Positions 53,873 through 64,000 of a stretch of 64,000 bases of DNA are shown one piece after another. Under the pieces are notes generated by a model. The model worked only from the letters and a program-made list of their open reading frames with translations, did not search any database and was not told the origin of the DNA. Origin of the DNA: Bifidobacterium pongonis (GTDB lineage Bacteria; Actinomycetota; Actinomycetes; Actinomycetales; Bifidobacteriaceae). Position 1 is the first letter of the stretch. Every line of letters begins with the position of its first letter. The stretch lies in assembly GCF_019331805.1 (NCBI RefSeq), contig NZ_JAHBBE010000004.1, forward strand, positions 20,272 to 84,271, read 5' to 3'. A program made the position numbers and the translations under genes.

Positions 53873-53908
53873 TATCAACGGTTACACACGCATCGAAATG
53901 AGGAGCCC

Positions 53909-54775
53909 ATGGGACTATTCGGATTCGGTAAGAAGAAGGACAAGGCCGACAAAGCCACCAAGGCTGAGGACGAGGACGTCAAGGCGGCGAAGGCGGCGAA
54001 CGAGGCGGCCAAGGCCGACAGCGAGCTGGCGCAGGAGACCGCCGCGGCGGCGCTTCCGGAAGCCGCGAGCGACTATGAGGGGCGCGGCGAGGAACGCGGC
54101 CCGTGGGATGTGAACGACGAGAACGTTCCCGACTACGACGAATATCTCGATCTGGGCGCCTACTACCTGCCGTTCCTGCAGCACATCGAACTGCGTATCA
54201 AGGCATCCCGCGCCACCCGCGCGGTGCTCGGCTCCACCACCACCTACTACAACTCCAGCCTTGAGGTCGAGGCCTACGCCGCCCCGAAGACCATGGGCCT
54301 GTGGGAGGATTGGCGCGAGGACTTCCTGGCCGCCAACCCGAACGCCAAGGCCGTGGACGGTGTGTTCGGCACCGAGATCCTCCTGCCGGTCGAAGTGTCC
54401 GGCGGCAAGACCGTGCTCACCCGCATCGTCGGCGTGGACGGTCCGCGATGGATGCTGCGCGGCATCTTCTCCGGCAACGCGGCCAGCGACCCGGATTCCG
54501 AAGAGACCCGCAAGCTCAACGAATTCTTCTCCAACATCGTGGTCGAACGCGGTGACGAGCCGCTCGCCCCGCGCGACCCGATCCCCATGCACCAGCCCGT
54601 CACGCCCGGCGAGCGCAAGGCCGCCGCGGCAGCCGAGGAAGGCGACGCGGAAGGCGAAGGCAAGGAGCATCTGAAGGACATCCCGAACCGCCCTGAGGGC
54701 CCGCTTTCCCAGGACCAGCAGACGGAAGTCAAGACCACGCTGTCGCGTGGCCCGATGTTCTCCGAAGTCCGTTGA
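53909..54775 (+). CDS. DUF3710 family protein
   Basis: A 288-residue protein conserved in actinobacteria, function unknown. A highly charged Lys/Ala/Glu head (1-60) is followed by the domain marked by RGPWDVNDENVPDYDEYLDLGAYYLP, GLWEDWREDF and VVERGDEPLAPRDPIPM. A Glu/Ala-rich spacer and a tail with the sequence LSRGPMFSEVR close it. It is soluble. Its stop overlaps a possible TTG start of the next gene, so the two are probably translated together. In mycobacteria the same family sits near dut and DUF3159 genes, consistent with this neighbourhood. Confidence 0.85.
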   Translation: MGLFGFGKKKDKADKATKAEDEDVKAAKAANEAAKADSELAQETAAAALPEAASDYEGRGEERGPWDVNDENVPDYDEYLDLGAYYLPFLQHIELRIKASRATRAVLGSTTTYYNSSLEVEAYAAPKTMGLWEDWREDFLAANPNAKAVDGVFGTEILLPVEVSGGKTVLTRIVGVDGPRWMLRGIFSGNAASDPDSEETRKLNEFFSNIVVERGDEPLAPRDPIPMHQPVTPGERKAAAAAEEGDAEGEGKEHLKDIPNRPEGPLSQDQQTEVKTTLSRGPMFSEVR

Positions 54776-54777
54776 GC

Positions 54778-55560
54778 ATGGCGGAGAACAAAGCCGGTTC
54801 CGCCAACGGCACGGGGCTTAAAGCGCTCGCCTCTGCCGGCGAAGGCGACGATTTCTCCGTCATCGCGGCGATCGGCGGCGTGCGCGGCGTGGTGGAATCC
54901 ATGCTGCCGGGCGTCGTGTTCGTGGTGCTGTTCGTCGCCACGCAGAACCTCGATCTGACCATCGGCGTCTCCGCCGCGCTGGCCGCGGCCCAGGTGATCG
55001 TACGCCTGCTGCAACGCCAGTCCGTAATGGGCGCGCTCAGCGGTCTCGTGGCCGTGGGCATCTGCCTGATCTGGGCGTGGAAATCCCATGAGGCACGCGA
55101 CTATTACATGTTCGGCTTCCTCACCAACGCGGCCTATGCCACGTTGCTCGGCGTTTCCCTGATCGCGCGTGTTCCGGCACTGGGCGCGATCATCGAGTTC
55201 ATCCGCCAGCTGCCCACGGAGCATTTCCGGGCGTGGTTCAACGACTGGATGGGCGACAAGGCGTTGAAGAAGGCGTACACCATCATCACCTGGCTGTGGA
55301 TGGCGCTGTTCCTGTTGCGCCTGGCGGTGCAGGTGCCGCTGTACCTGACCAACCATGTGGCGGCCCTTGGCGTGGCGCGACTGCTCATGGGCATCCCGTT
55401 CTGGGCGCTCGCCATCTGGGTGAGCTATCTCATCATCGCCACGCCGATGCACCGGCACAAGGTGGCTCAGGCCCGTGCCGCGCAATCCGCTTCGCGGGAA
55501 CGCGACGGGCTGGGCGACGGGCCGGACGAATCGACCATCATCACGGAAAAGGACAGATGA
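54778..55560 (+). CDS. DUF3159 family membrane protein
   Basis: A 260-residue protein with five to six helices (about 40-60, 64-80, 88-104, 112-128, 170-190 and 200-220) and an initial IAAIGGVRGVVESMLPGVVFVVLF segment that marks the family. The polar C-terminal 35 residues are probably cytoplasmic. I use ATG 54778; TTG 54772 would overlap the previous stop (TTGA) and add two residues. Function unknown; actinobacteria-specific. It ends three bases before the methyltransferase gene. Confidence 0.85.
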   Translation: MAENKAGSANGTGLKALASAGEGDDFSVIAAIGGVRGVVESMLPGVVFVVLFVATQNLDLTIGVSAALAAAQVIVRLLQRQSVMGALSGLVAVGICLIWAWKSHEARDYYMFGFLTNAAYATLLGVSLIARVPALGAIIEFIRQLPTEHFRAWFNDWMGDKALKKAYTIITWLWMALFLLRLAVQVPLYLTNHVAALGVARLLMGIPFWALAIWVSYLIIATPMHRHKVAQARAAQSASRERDGLGDGPDESTIITEKDR

Positions 55561-55563
55561 CTT

Positions 55564-56832
55564 ATGCAGGCTGAGGTTCGCATCGAACGGTATGCCGATC
55601 AGGGCCGCTGCGTGGCCCATATCGACGGGCGCGTGGTATTCGTGCGCTTCGCGCTTCCCGGTGAACTGGTGCGCATTGAACTTGACGAGCCGCACGACCG
55701 CGACGAACGGTTCTGGACCGGCGAGGTCGTCGAGGTTCTGGAGGCGAGCGCCGACCGTGTGGAACCGGCTTGGGAGCTTGCCGGCCCGCTCGCCATGGGT
55801 GGCGGCGTGGGCGGCGCCGATCTGGTGCATGTTTCGCTTGCCGGCCAGTTGACGTGGAAGGCAGTGACCGTCAGCGAGCAGATGAAGCGTCTCGGCCATG
55901 TGGATGTGGCCGTCCCCATTTCCCGCGCGGCGGGCGATGAGGAGTTGGGCGGCCTGCATTGGCGTACCCGCATCGAGATGATCGCGGATGAGAACGGTAT
56001 GCCGTCGATGAGACGCCGTGGCACGCATGTGCGCGTGCCGTTGACCACCATGCCGTTGGCCACGAACGCGCTGCTGGATGTGGCTGCGGCCAATGGCGTC
56101 TGGAACGGCGGGTTCGAACCGGGTTCGCAGATTCGCCTGTCCGTGCCGGAGCCTCGCCACGGCGAGGGGAGCACCGGTGTGGGCGACGATTACGCCGTGC
56201 TGGTGGACGGCGAGCTGAAGGCGGGAAGTCGTCGTCTGACGGAGCGGGTCACGGTGGCCGGCCGCGAATTCACGTATGGGGTGGATGCGAACGGTTTCTG
56301 GCAGGTGCATCGTGAGGCGCCGGTCGCCTTGGCCAATCATGTGATCGATCTGGTGCGCGGCGAGATGGATGGTGCCGTTTCCGCCGTGCTGTGGGATTTG
56401 TATTCCGGCTCCGGCCTGTTCACGCTTCCGTTGGCCACGCTGGTGGCCGAGCGTACGCGCGTGTTCAGCGTGGAGGGCGGCGATGTGGCGGTGAAGAGCC
56501 AGCAGCGCAATCTTCGCGCGTTGGGCTTGAACGATGTGGATGTGCGTTGCGGCGACGTGTCGCGCACACTCACCCATGTGCCTGCCCATCTGGCGCATCC
56601 CGACGTGGTGGTGCTCGATCCGCCGCGTGCCGGCGCGCATGCCAAGGTCTGCCGTCAGATCGCGCAGGCCGCGCCGCGTGCGATCGTCTACATCGCATGC
56701 GATTGCACGAGCCTCGCCCGCGATACGGCCACGCTGGTCGACCTGGGGTATGAGCTGGCGGATATCCACGCCTACGACATCTATCCGATGACCCATCATG
56801 TCGAGACCGTGGCGCTGTTCCGTCGCGCCTGA
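55564..56832 (+). CDS. TRAM-domain class I RNA methyltransferase (RlmD/TrmA superfamily), cluster-free
   Basis: A 422-residue protein. The N-terminal TRAM beta-barrel (about 1-60, RCVAHIDGRVVFVRFALPGELVRIEL) is followed by a SAM-binding domain with LWDLYSGSGLFTLPLA, VFSVEGGD, VVVLDPPRAGAH and the catalytic-cysteine region IACDCTSLARD. Relatives methylate C5 of uridine in rRNA or tRNA. In RlmD a 4Fe-4S cluster is held by a C-x-H-F-x-x-C-G-G-C type segment; the matching place here reads AMGGGVGGADLVHVS, with no cysteine. The enzyme thus seems to lack the cluster. The target nucleotide is not predictable. Confidence 0.88.
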   Translation: MQAEVRIERYADQGRCVAHIDGRVVFVRFALPGELVRIELDEPHDRDERFWTGEVVEVLEASADRVEPAWELAGPLAMGGGVGGADLVHVSLAGQLTWKAVTVSEQMKRLGHVDVAVPISRAAGDEELGGLHWRTRIEMIADENGMPSMRRRGTHVRVPLTTMPLATNALLDVAAANGVWNGGFEPGSQIRLSVPEPRHGEGSTGVGDDYAVLVDGELKAGSRRLTERVTVAGREFTYGVDANGFWQVHREAPVALANHVIDLVRGEMDGAVSAVLWDLYSGSGLFTLPLATLVAERTRVFSVEGGDVAVKSQQRNLRALGLNDVDVRCGDVSRTLTHVPAHLAHPDVVVLDPPRAGAHAKVCRQIAQAAPRAIVYIACDCTSLARDTATLVDLGYELADIHAYDIYPMTHHVETVALFRRA

Positions 56833-56840
56833 ACCGTGTT

Positions 56841-57422
56841 ATGGCAGGGATGAGATCGTTCGTGCGCCGTGCAGGCGCCGTATTGCTGGCGGTGGCGTTG
56901 ATGCCGCTCGCCTCATGCGCGCCGGCCGGTGCCGCCGTGGGTGATGCCGGAAGCGGCGAATCGGCCGTGCGTTCGACCGGCGTGGAGCGCAATGACGTGT
57001 CGATCGGCATGGTCGGCTCGCAGGATGCGTCGGCCGACGGACTGGTGCTGGATGCCTACGATCATGCAGGATTGGGCACGTCATACGTGCAGTTGCGTAA
57101 CAGCAATGATTCGGTGAGGGATGGCGAGCAGGCCGTGCGTGACTTGGCGACCCGCCAGGTGACGCTTATCATCGTCGGCGGGATCGACGCGTCGCGGGAT
57201 GCCGAGGGCTGGAATGATGCGCTGCGCGGCGCCCGTGCGGCGGGCATTCCGGTCGTGCTGCTCAATCCCGTTCATGAGCCGTCCGATAAGCGCTTGTTCG
57301 CCGCCTCGTTCACGGTCAACGACCGCGCCACGGACGCCATGCCGATCGACAAGGCGACCATGCTGGTGATCAACGACCGCCCGCATGAGCGGAATCTGAT
57401 GGTGTCCACGCTGACGCATTGA
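56841..57422 (+). CDS. Half-length periplasmic-binding-protein-like lipoprotein
   Basis: A 193-residue protein with a signal peptide (RSFVRRAGAVLLAVALMP) and lipobox LASC. The mature part resembles one lobe of a sugar-binding protein of the RbsB/ChvE type: VSIGMVGSQDASADGLVLDAY, VRDLATRQVTLIIVGG, ALRGARAAGIPVVLLNP. Full proteins of that family are 300 residues or more, so the second lobe is missing, and no ABC transporter is adjacent. The start is ATG 56841 or 56850. It may be a remnant or a small sensor or ligand trap. It begins nine bases after the methyltransferase gene. Confidence 0.62.
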   Translation: MAGMRSFVRRAGAVLLAVALMPLASCAPAGAAVGDAGSGESAVRSTGVERNDVSIGMVGSQDASADGLVLDAYDHAGLGTSYVQLRNSNDSVRDGEQAVRDLATRQVTLIIVGGIDASRDAEGWNDALRGARAAGIPVVLLNPVHEPSDKRLFAASFTVNDRATDAMPIDKATMLVINDRPHERNLMVSTLTH

Positions 57423-57584
57423 CCCGGATTGCGCCGAAGCGCACTGAATCGCATCGAATCGCCCGGAATCGCGTGAATGTTCCGTAAGGTTCTGCAATCG
57501 GAATCATCCCCCGACTTGGCGGAAACCGCGCGGATGCCGCCGGACATCATCCCGGCGGACGAACGTGCCTGACGGCCACCGGAG

Positions 57585-57590
57585 TAGGGT
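57585..57590 (+). promoter_or_regulatory. -10 box for leaderless P-type ATPase transcript
   Basis: TAGGGT ends seven bases before ATG 57598. Confidence 0.5.
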
Positions 57591-57597
57591 AGTGCTC

Positions 57598-60069
57598 ATG
57601 GAATCTGCAACAACCGTAGCCATGCCGGGCATCGACGAGCCTGGACTGAGCGCGCGCGATGTGACCGAACGTCAGGCCGACGGGCGCGGCAACGCGATGA
57701 AGACATCGTCGTCCCGTTCGGTCAAGGACATCATCCGCGCCAACGTATTCACCCTGTTCAACGGCATCATCCTCGGTGCCATGCTGCTGGTGCTGATCAC
57801 CGGATCGTGGAAGGACGCCGTATTCGGGTTCGTGATCATCGTGAACACCGGCATCGGCATCGTCACGGAACTACGTTCCAAGCGCACGTTGGACAAGCTG
57901 TCCATTCTCGTCGCATCCGATTATCTGGTGCATCGCGACGGCGAGGACGTGGAGGTCCCGCACGACGCGATCGTGCTCGACGATCTGCTGTGGATCCGTT
58001 CCGGCGAACAGGTGCCGGCAGACGGCACCATCGTCGAAACCTGGGGTTTGGAACTTGACGAATCCATGCTCACCGGCGAATCGCGCACGGTGCGCAAGAA
58101 GGCCGGCGACGACGTGTACTCCGGCTCCACCGCTGTGTCCGGCATGGCCCTGATCAGGGTCACCGCCGTGGGCGAACACTCCTATGCGGCGAAGATCACC
58201 GCCGAAGCCAAGGTGTTCAAGAAAACCACCTCCGACCTGAACAAGGGCATCAACACGATCCTGAAGGTGATGACCTTCGTGGTGGTGCCGCTGTGCGTGC
58301 TGCTCATCTGGTCGCAGATGCGCACGGTCGGCGGATGGTCGCAGGCCTTCGCCACGGGCCAATGGCGTCAGGCCGTGGTATCCGCGGTCGCCGGTGTGGT
58401 GGGCATGATCCCCGAAGGACTCGTGCTGCTGACCTCGCTGAACTTCGCGGTCGCCGCCATGAGGCTGGCCCGCAAGAACACGCTGGTGCAGGAACTCGAA
58501 TCGGTGGAGACGCTGGCGCGCGTCGACTGTCTCAACCTCGACAAAACCGGCACCATCACCGATGGCGGCATCGCGCTCAATCAGGTGACCATGCTCGCTG
58601 AAGCGAACGGCATCGCGGAACAGGACGTCAAACAGGCCCTGTTCGACCTGTCGAACGAGGAGCAGCCGAACGGTACCGGCAAGGCCGTGCTCGAAGGGCT
58701 CGGGCGCGAAGGGTTCGCTGGCGGTGCGGTCTACGCGCGCGTGCCGTTCTCGTCGGCCCGCAAGTGGAGTGCCATCGTCTCCAGCACCGGCGTCTGGTTC
58801 ATGGGCGCGCCCGAAGTCATCATCTCCGCGTTGGACGGCGACTACGGCGACGTGCTCGCCATGGTCAACGAGAACGCCAACGAAGGCAACCGCGTGCTGC
58901 TCATCGCCCACCAGAACGTCGGCGCCGCACCCGATTTCGAGGAGAATCCGAGACTCGACCCCGCGGCCGAACCCGTGGCGCTCGTCCTGTGCTCCGAACG
59001 TATCCGTTCCGACGCCGAACCCACGCTCGCCTGGTTCCGCGAACAGGGCGTGCGTTGCCGCATCATCTCCGGCGACAACCCGGTGACGGTCGGCGCGATC
59101 GCCCGCAAGGTGAGACTTACTGGCGACCGCGAACCCGTATACATGGACGCCCGCGAACTGCCCGACGACATCGACGAACTGGCCGACGTGCTGCGCAACG
59201 TCGACGTGCTCGGGCGCGTGCTGCCGAATCAGAAGAAGGCCGTGGTGCAGGCCCTGCACCGCGACGACCACGTGGTGGCCATGACGGGCGACGGCGTGAA
59301 CGACGCCCTGGCCCTGAAGGAAGCGGATCTCGGCATCGCGATGGGCAACGCGGCGCCCGCCACCAAGGCCATCGCGCAGGTCGTGCTCGTCGATTCGAAA
59401 TTCTCCCACCTGCCCGACGTGGTCGCCCGTGGCCGCCAGGTTATGGCCAACATGGAACGCGTCGCCAGCCTCTTCCTCGTCAAAACCGTGTATTCGGCGC
59501 TCATCTCGCTCGGCGTGGTGCTCTCGCAGACCCCGTTCCCGTACCTGCCGCGCCACATCACCTACTTGGGTGCCCTGACCATCGGCATGCCCGCGTTCAT
59601 CCTCGCCCTCGCGCCGAACACGCGCCGCTACATCCCCGGATTCCTCAAACGCGTGGTGATGTTCGCCTTGCCGGGCGGCATCGCCGTGGCGTTGTCGGTG
59701 CTGCTGTCCACATGGATCCTGCCCGGCGTCATGGGATGGGATATCACGGGCAATCCGGCCGATCTGGCCAAACTGCGCGCGGTGAACGCCATCATCCTGT
59801 TCGTGCTCGGCATCCTCGTGCTCGCCCGCGTCGCCCAGCCGCTCACCGGCTGGCGCGGACTCATGGTGCTCGCCTTCGCCGCTGCCGGCATCATCGGCGT
59901 GCTCATCCCGTTCGTCAGGCACTTCTTCGCGCTCATCGTGCCCGGCGGCTCCATGCTGATCGCCGTGCTCATCGCGCTCGCCATTTCCGCAGTCATCTTC
60001 TTCATCTGCGTCGGCACGGCACGCGTGCTGTCCAAGCGCGGGAAAGGCGGTACTACCGCAGGCGAGTGA
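57598..60069 (+). CDS. P-type cation-transporting ATPase, CtpE-like
   Basis: An 823-residue P-type ATPase. TGES in the actuator domain (about 165), VGMIPEGLVLL in helix 4, the phosphorylation motif DKTGTITDG near 320 and MTGDGVNDALALKEADLGIAMG near 563-584 are intact. About ten helices. There is no N-terminal metal-binding domain. The short nucleotide-binding domain and PEGL in helix 4 resemble mycobacterial CtpE, linked to calcium uptake, more than copper or zinc pumps (no CPC). The ion is therefore inferred. A single gene with a terminator behind it. Confidence 0.9.
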   Translation: MESATTVAMPGIDEPGLSARDVTERQADGRGNAMKTSSSRSVKDIIRANVFTLFNGIILGAMLLVLITGSWKDAVFGFVIIVNTGIGIVTELRSKRTLDKLSILVASDYLVHRDGEDVEVPHDAIVLDDLLWIRSGEQVPADGTIVETWGLELDESMLTGESRTVRKKAGDDVYSGSTAVSGMALIRVTAVGEHSYAAKITAEAKVFKKTTSDLNKGINTILKVMTFVVVPLCVLLIWSQMRTVGGWSQAFATGQWRQAVVSAVAGVVGMIPEGLVLLTSLNFAVAAMRLARKNTLVQELESVETLARVDCLNLDKTGTITDGGIALNQVTMLAEANGIAEQDVKQALFDLSNEEQPNGTGKAVLEGLGREGFAGGAVYARVPFSSARKWSAIVSSTGVWFMGAPEVIISALDGDYGDVLAMVNENANEGNRVLLIAHQNVGAAPDFEENPRLDPAAEPVALVLCSERIRSDAEPTLAWFREQGVRCRIISGDNPVTVGAIARKVRLTGDREPVYMDARELPDDIDELADVLRNVDVLGRVLPNQKKAVVQALHRDDHVVAMTGDGVNDALALKEADLGIAMGNAAPATKAIAQVVLVDSKFSHLPDVVARGRQVMANMERVASLFLVKTVYSALISLGVVLSQTPFPYLPRHITYLGALTIGMPAFILALAPNTRRYIPGFLKRVVMFALPGGIAVALSVLLSTWILPGVMGWDITGNPADLAKLRAVNAIILFVLGILVLARVAQPLTGWRGLMVLAFAAAGIIGVLIPFVRHFFALIVPGGSMLIAVLIALAISAVIFFICVGTARVLSKRGKGGTTAGE

Positions 60070-60093
60070 CCTGTAGGGGAGCGGCTTTCCAGC

Positions 60094-60131
60094 GGGCGCG
60101 ACGTGATTTCGTTCACGTCGCGCCCGTTCGT
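60094..60131 (+). terminator. Terminator of the P-type ATPase gene
   Basis: A perfect 12-bp stem (60094-60105 / 60114-60125) is followed by GTTCGTTTTTCC. Confidence 0.88.
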
Positions 60132-60282
60132 TTTTCCATGTTCCCGCTCACATGGGCATGTGCGGCCGCGCATTGTCTCACATCTCAAACCGACACGCCA
60201 GAAGCGTAGTAACGCGGCCGTACCATTCGAAGTGTTATATCGACGATGGTATTGCACTATCGCTTATCGCATCGGAGGAAAC

Positions 60283-62982
<2,700 letters not shown>

Positions 62983-63020
62983 TCGGTTGATCAGTATCGG
63001 ATTCACCCGCAAATAGCAAA

Positions 63021-63052
63021 CAGGCCCGGAATCGCAAGGTTCCGGGCCTGTT
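63021..63052 (+). terminator. Terminator of acnA
   Basis: A perfect 11-bp stem (63021-63031 / 63040-63050) with an 8-base loop, followed by TTCG. Confidence 0.8.
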
Positions 63053-63077
63053 CGCGTATCGGGGGAGGCGTTGTGGT

Positions 63078-63083
63078 TAGGGT
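63078..63083 (+). promoter_or_regulatory. -10 box for leaderless transcript
   Basis: TAGGGT ends six bases before ATG 63090. GGAGGC in between adjoins the start codon. Confidence 0.5.
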
Positions 63084-63089
63084 GGAGGC

Positions 63090-63476
63090 ATGATCGACCA
63101 CATCACCCTGCATATGAGCGATGCCGAACAGGGCATCGATTTTTACACGCGTGCGCTCGCGCCGCTCGGCTATATTCCCAAAGTCCGTCATGGGCGGACC
63201 GTCGGTTTCGGCGTCGACGATGGCACGCCGCGTTCCGACTTCTACGTGTCGCCGATGGAAGACGATGCCGAATTGCCGATTCCGACGCATATCGCCTTCC
63301 GCGCGGGCAGCGAGCGCGCGGTGCATGATTTCCATGAGGCGGCCATCGCCGCGGGCGGCGTCGACAATGGCCGTCCCGGGCCACGCGCCTACCATCCCGG
63401 TTATTACGCGGCTTTCGTGCTCGACTCGGACGGCAACAACATCGAAGCCGTCACCGACTGGTCGCACGCGGACTGA
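63090..63476 (+). CDS. VOC superfamily (glyoxalase-like) protein
   Basis: A 128-residue single vicinal-oxygen-chelate domain. MIDHITLHMSDAEQGIDFYTRAL places the first metal His at residue 4, HIAFRAGSERAVHDFH the second near 70, and YAAFVLDSDGNNIEAVTD the last Glu near 118. Members include glyoxalase I, dioxygenases and antibiotic-binding proteins; this short form is common and its substrate is unknown. A single gene between acnA and a convergent acetyltransferase. Confidence 0.85.
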   Translation: MIDHITLHMSDAEQGIDFYTRALAPLGYIPKVRHGRTVGFGVDDGTPRSDFYVSPMEDDAELPIPTHIAFRAGSERAVHDFHEAAIAAGGVDNGRPGPRAYHPGYYAAFVLDSDGNNIEAVTDWSHAD

Positions 63477-63535
63477 GCTGTTGACGAGGGGTTGACGAGG
63501 GAAGTCACCAGGGCAGCGGGGGAGCGGCTTGCCGG

Positions 63536-64000
63536 TCAGGCGCTGAGCGAATCCTTCCACGCACGGTATTCCGCGGCCTTGCCCTCCCAATATTCGCGGT
63601 CGGCGTCCGTGATCTTACGGATCACATGGCAGGGATTGCCTACGGCCACCGAATGGGACGGGATGTCCTTGACCACCACGGAACCGGCGCCGATCACCAC
63701 ATCATCGCCGATGGTGACGCCGGGGCCGACCACCACGTTGCCGCCGAACCACACGTCACTGCCGATGGTGATCGGGCGTGCGCCTTCCGGGCCGGAGGCA
63801 CGCACCGCGGCGTCGATCGGATGATACGGGGTGTACAGGCCCACGCGCGGGCCGAAGAACACGCGGTCGCCGATGGTGATCGGCGCCACGTCGAGGAAGA
63901 TGCAGTCCATGTTGGCGTAGAAGTTGTCGCCGATGTACGTGTTGCAACCGTAATCGCAGTTGAACGGCGGTTCGAGGAACGCGCCCTTGCCGAGCGAGCC
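63536..64000 (-). CDS. Sugar O-acetyltransferase, maltose/galactoside acetyltransferase type (5' end cut by window edge)
   Basis: At least 154 residues are visible, open to the right edge. NCDYGCNTYIGDNFYANMDCIFLD and VRASGPEGARPITIGSDVWFGGNVVVGPGVTIGDDVVIGAGSVVVKDIP show the left-handed beta-helix hexapeptide repeats of the LacA/Maa/NodL family, with the catalytic His in LYTPYHPID. These trimeric enzymes acetylate sugars from acetyl-CoA. About 30 N-terminal residues or more lie outside the window. The true start is not visible. Confidence 0.9.
   Translation of the reverse strand, partial: GSLGKGAFLEPPFNCDYGCNTYIGDNFYANMDCIFLDVAPITIGDRVFFGPRVGLYTPYHPIDAAVRASGPEGARPITIGSDVWFGGNVVVGPGVTIGDDVVIGAGSVVVKDIPSHSVAVGNPCHVIRKITDADREYWEGKAAEYRAWKDSLSA

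Overview
The window looks like a chromosomal segment of a Bifidobacterium (high-GC Actinobacteria). The main reasons are the very GC-rich codon use, the set of L-Lys/L-Orn-type peptidoglycan genes with cross-bridge enzymes, a fused two-ATPase oligopeptide importer, the tiny actinobacterial ribosomal protein bL37, and the DUF3710/DUF3159/TRAM-methyltransferase neighbourhood. No rRNA, tRNA, CRISPR array, transposase or phage structural gene was seen. The species cannot be fixed from the sequence alone.

Layout. (1) 1-7083, all minus strand: a wall-precursor and cross-bridge cluster, read murE2 - murE1 - FemAB-type transferase - D-aspartate-ligase-like ATP-grasp - AsnB-type amidotransferase (cut by the left edge). 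Diverging from it is a SigH/SigR-like ECF sigma factor with a cysteine-rich anti-sigma candidate (7167-8203). (2) 8445-14660: bL37, an aldose-epimerase-like enzyme, ispH flanked on both sides by families of palindromic hairpin repeats, ybaK, gap and thiamine pyrophosphokinase. (3) 14954-19174: a small lipoprotein, infC-rpmI-rplT, xerD and a parA-like gene. (4) 19266-26998 is the accessory-looking part: a membrane protein with a 9-bp tandem repeat, an MFS gene broken by one in-frame amber codon, a lipoprotein, an orphan LuxR-type response regulator, a small membrane protein and a three-gene adaptor/ATPase/permease exporter. Copies of one 13-bp motif lie in front of the regulator and in front of the exporter. 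(5) 27123-33153: nrtR-like regulator, nadA, nadB, nadC and a cysteine desulfurase, the de novo NAD pathway with its iron-sulfur supplier. (6) 33193-43781: esterase, typA, small membrane protein, pheA-tyrA, an FtsX-type ABC pair and xerC. (7) 44043-52635: oligopeptide importer (binding protein, two permeases, fused ATPase) and a lipid-linked-sugar glycosyltransferase pair. (8) 52888-64000: exonuclease III, DUF3710 and DUF3159 proteins, an RNA methyltransferase lacking the Fe-S cysteines, a half-length binding-protein-like lipoprotein, a CtpE-like P-type ATPase, aconitase, a VOC protein and a sugar O-acetyltransferase cut by the right edge.

How the genes work together. The first block can plausibly build a lysine- or ornithine-containing stem peptide, attach a cross-bridge residue and amidate it. 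The nad block makes NAD from aspartate and supplies the Fe-S cluster that NadA needs. Two structural themes recur: many starts follow the pattern TANNNT, 6-7 bases, start codon, which implies leaderless mRNAs; and the heptamer GGGGGAG is found almost only on the + strand, whatever the direction of the gene it lies in.
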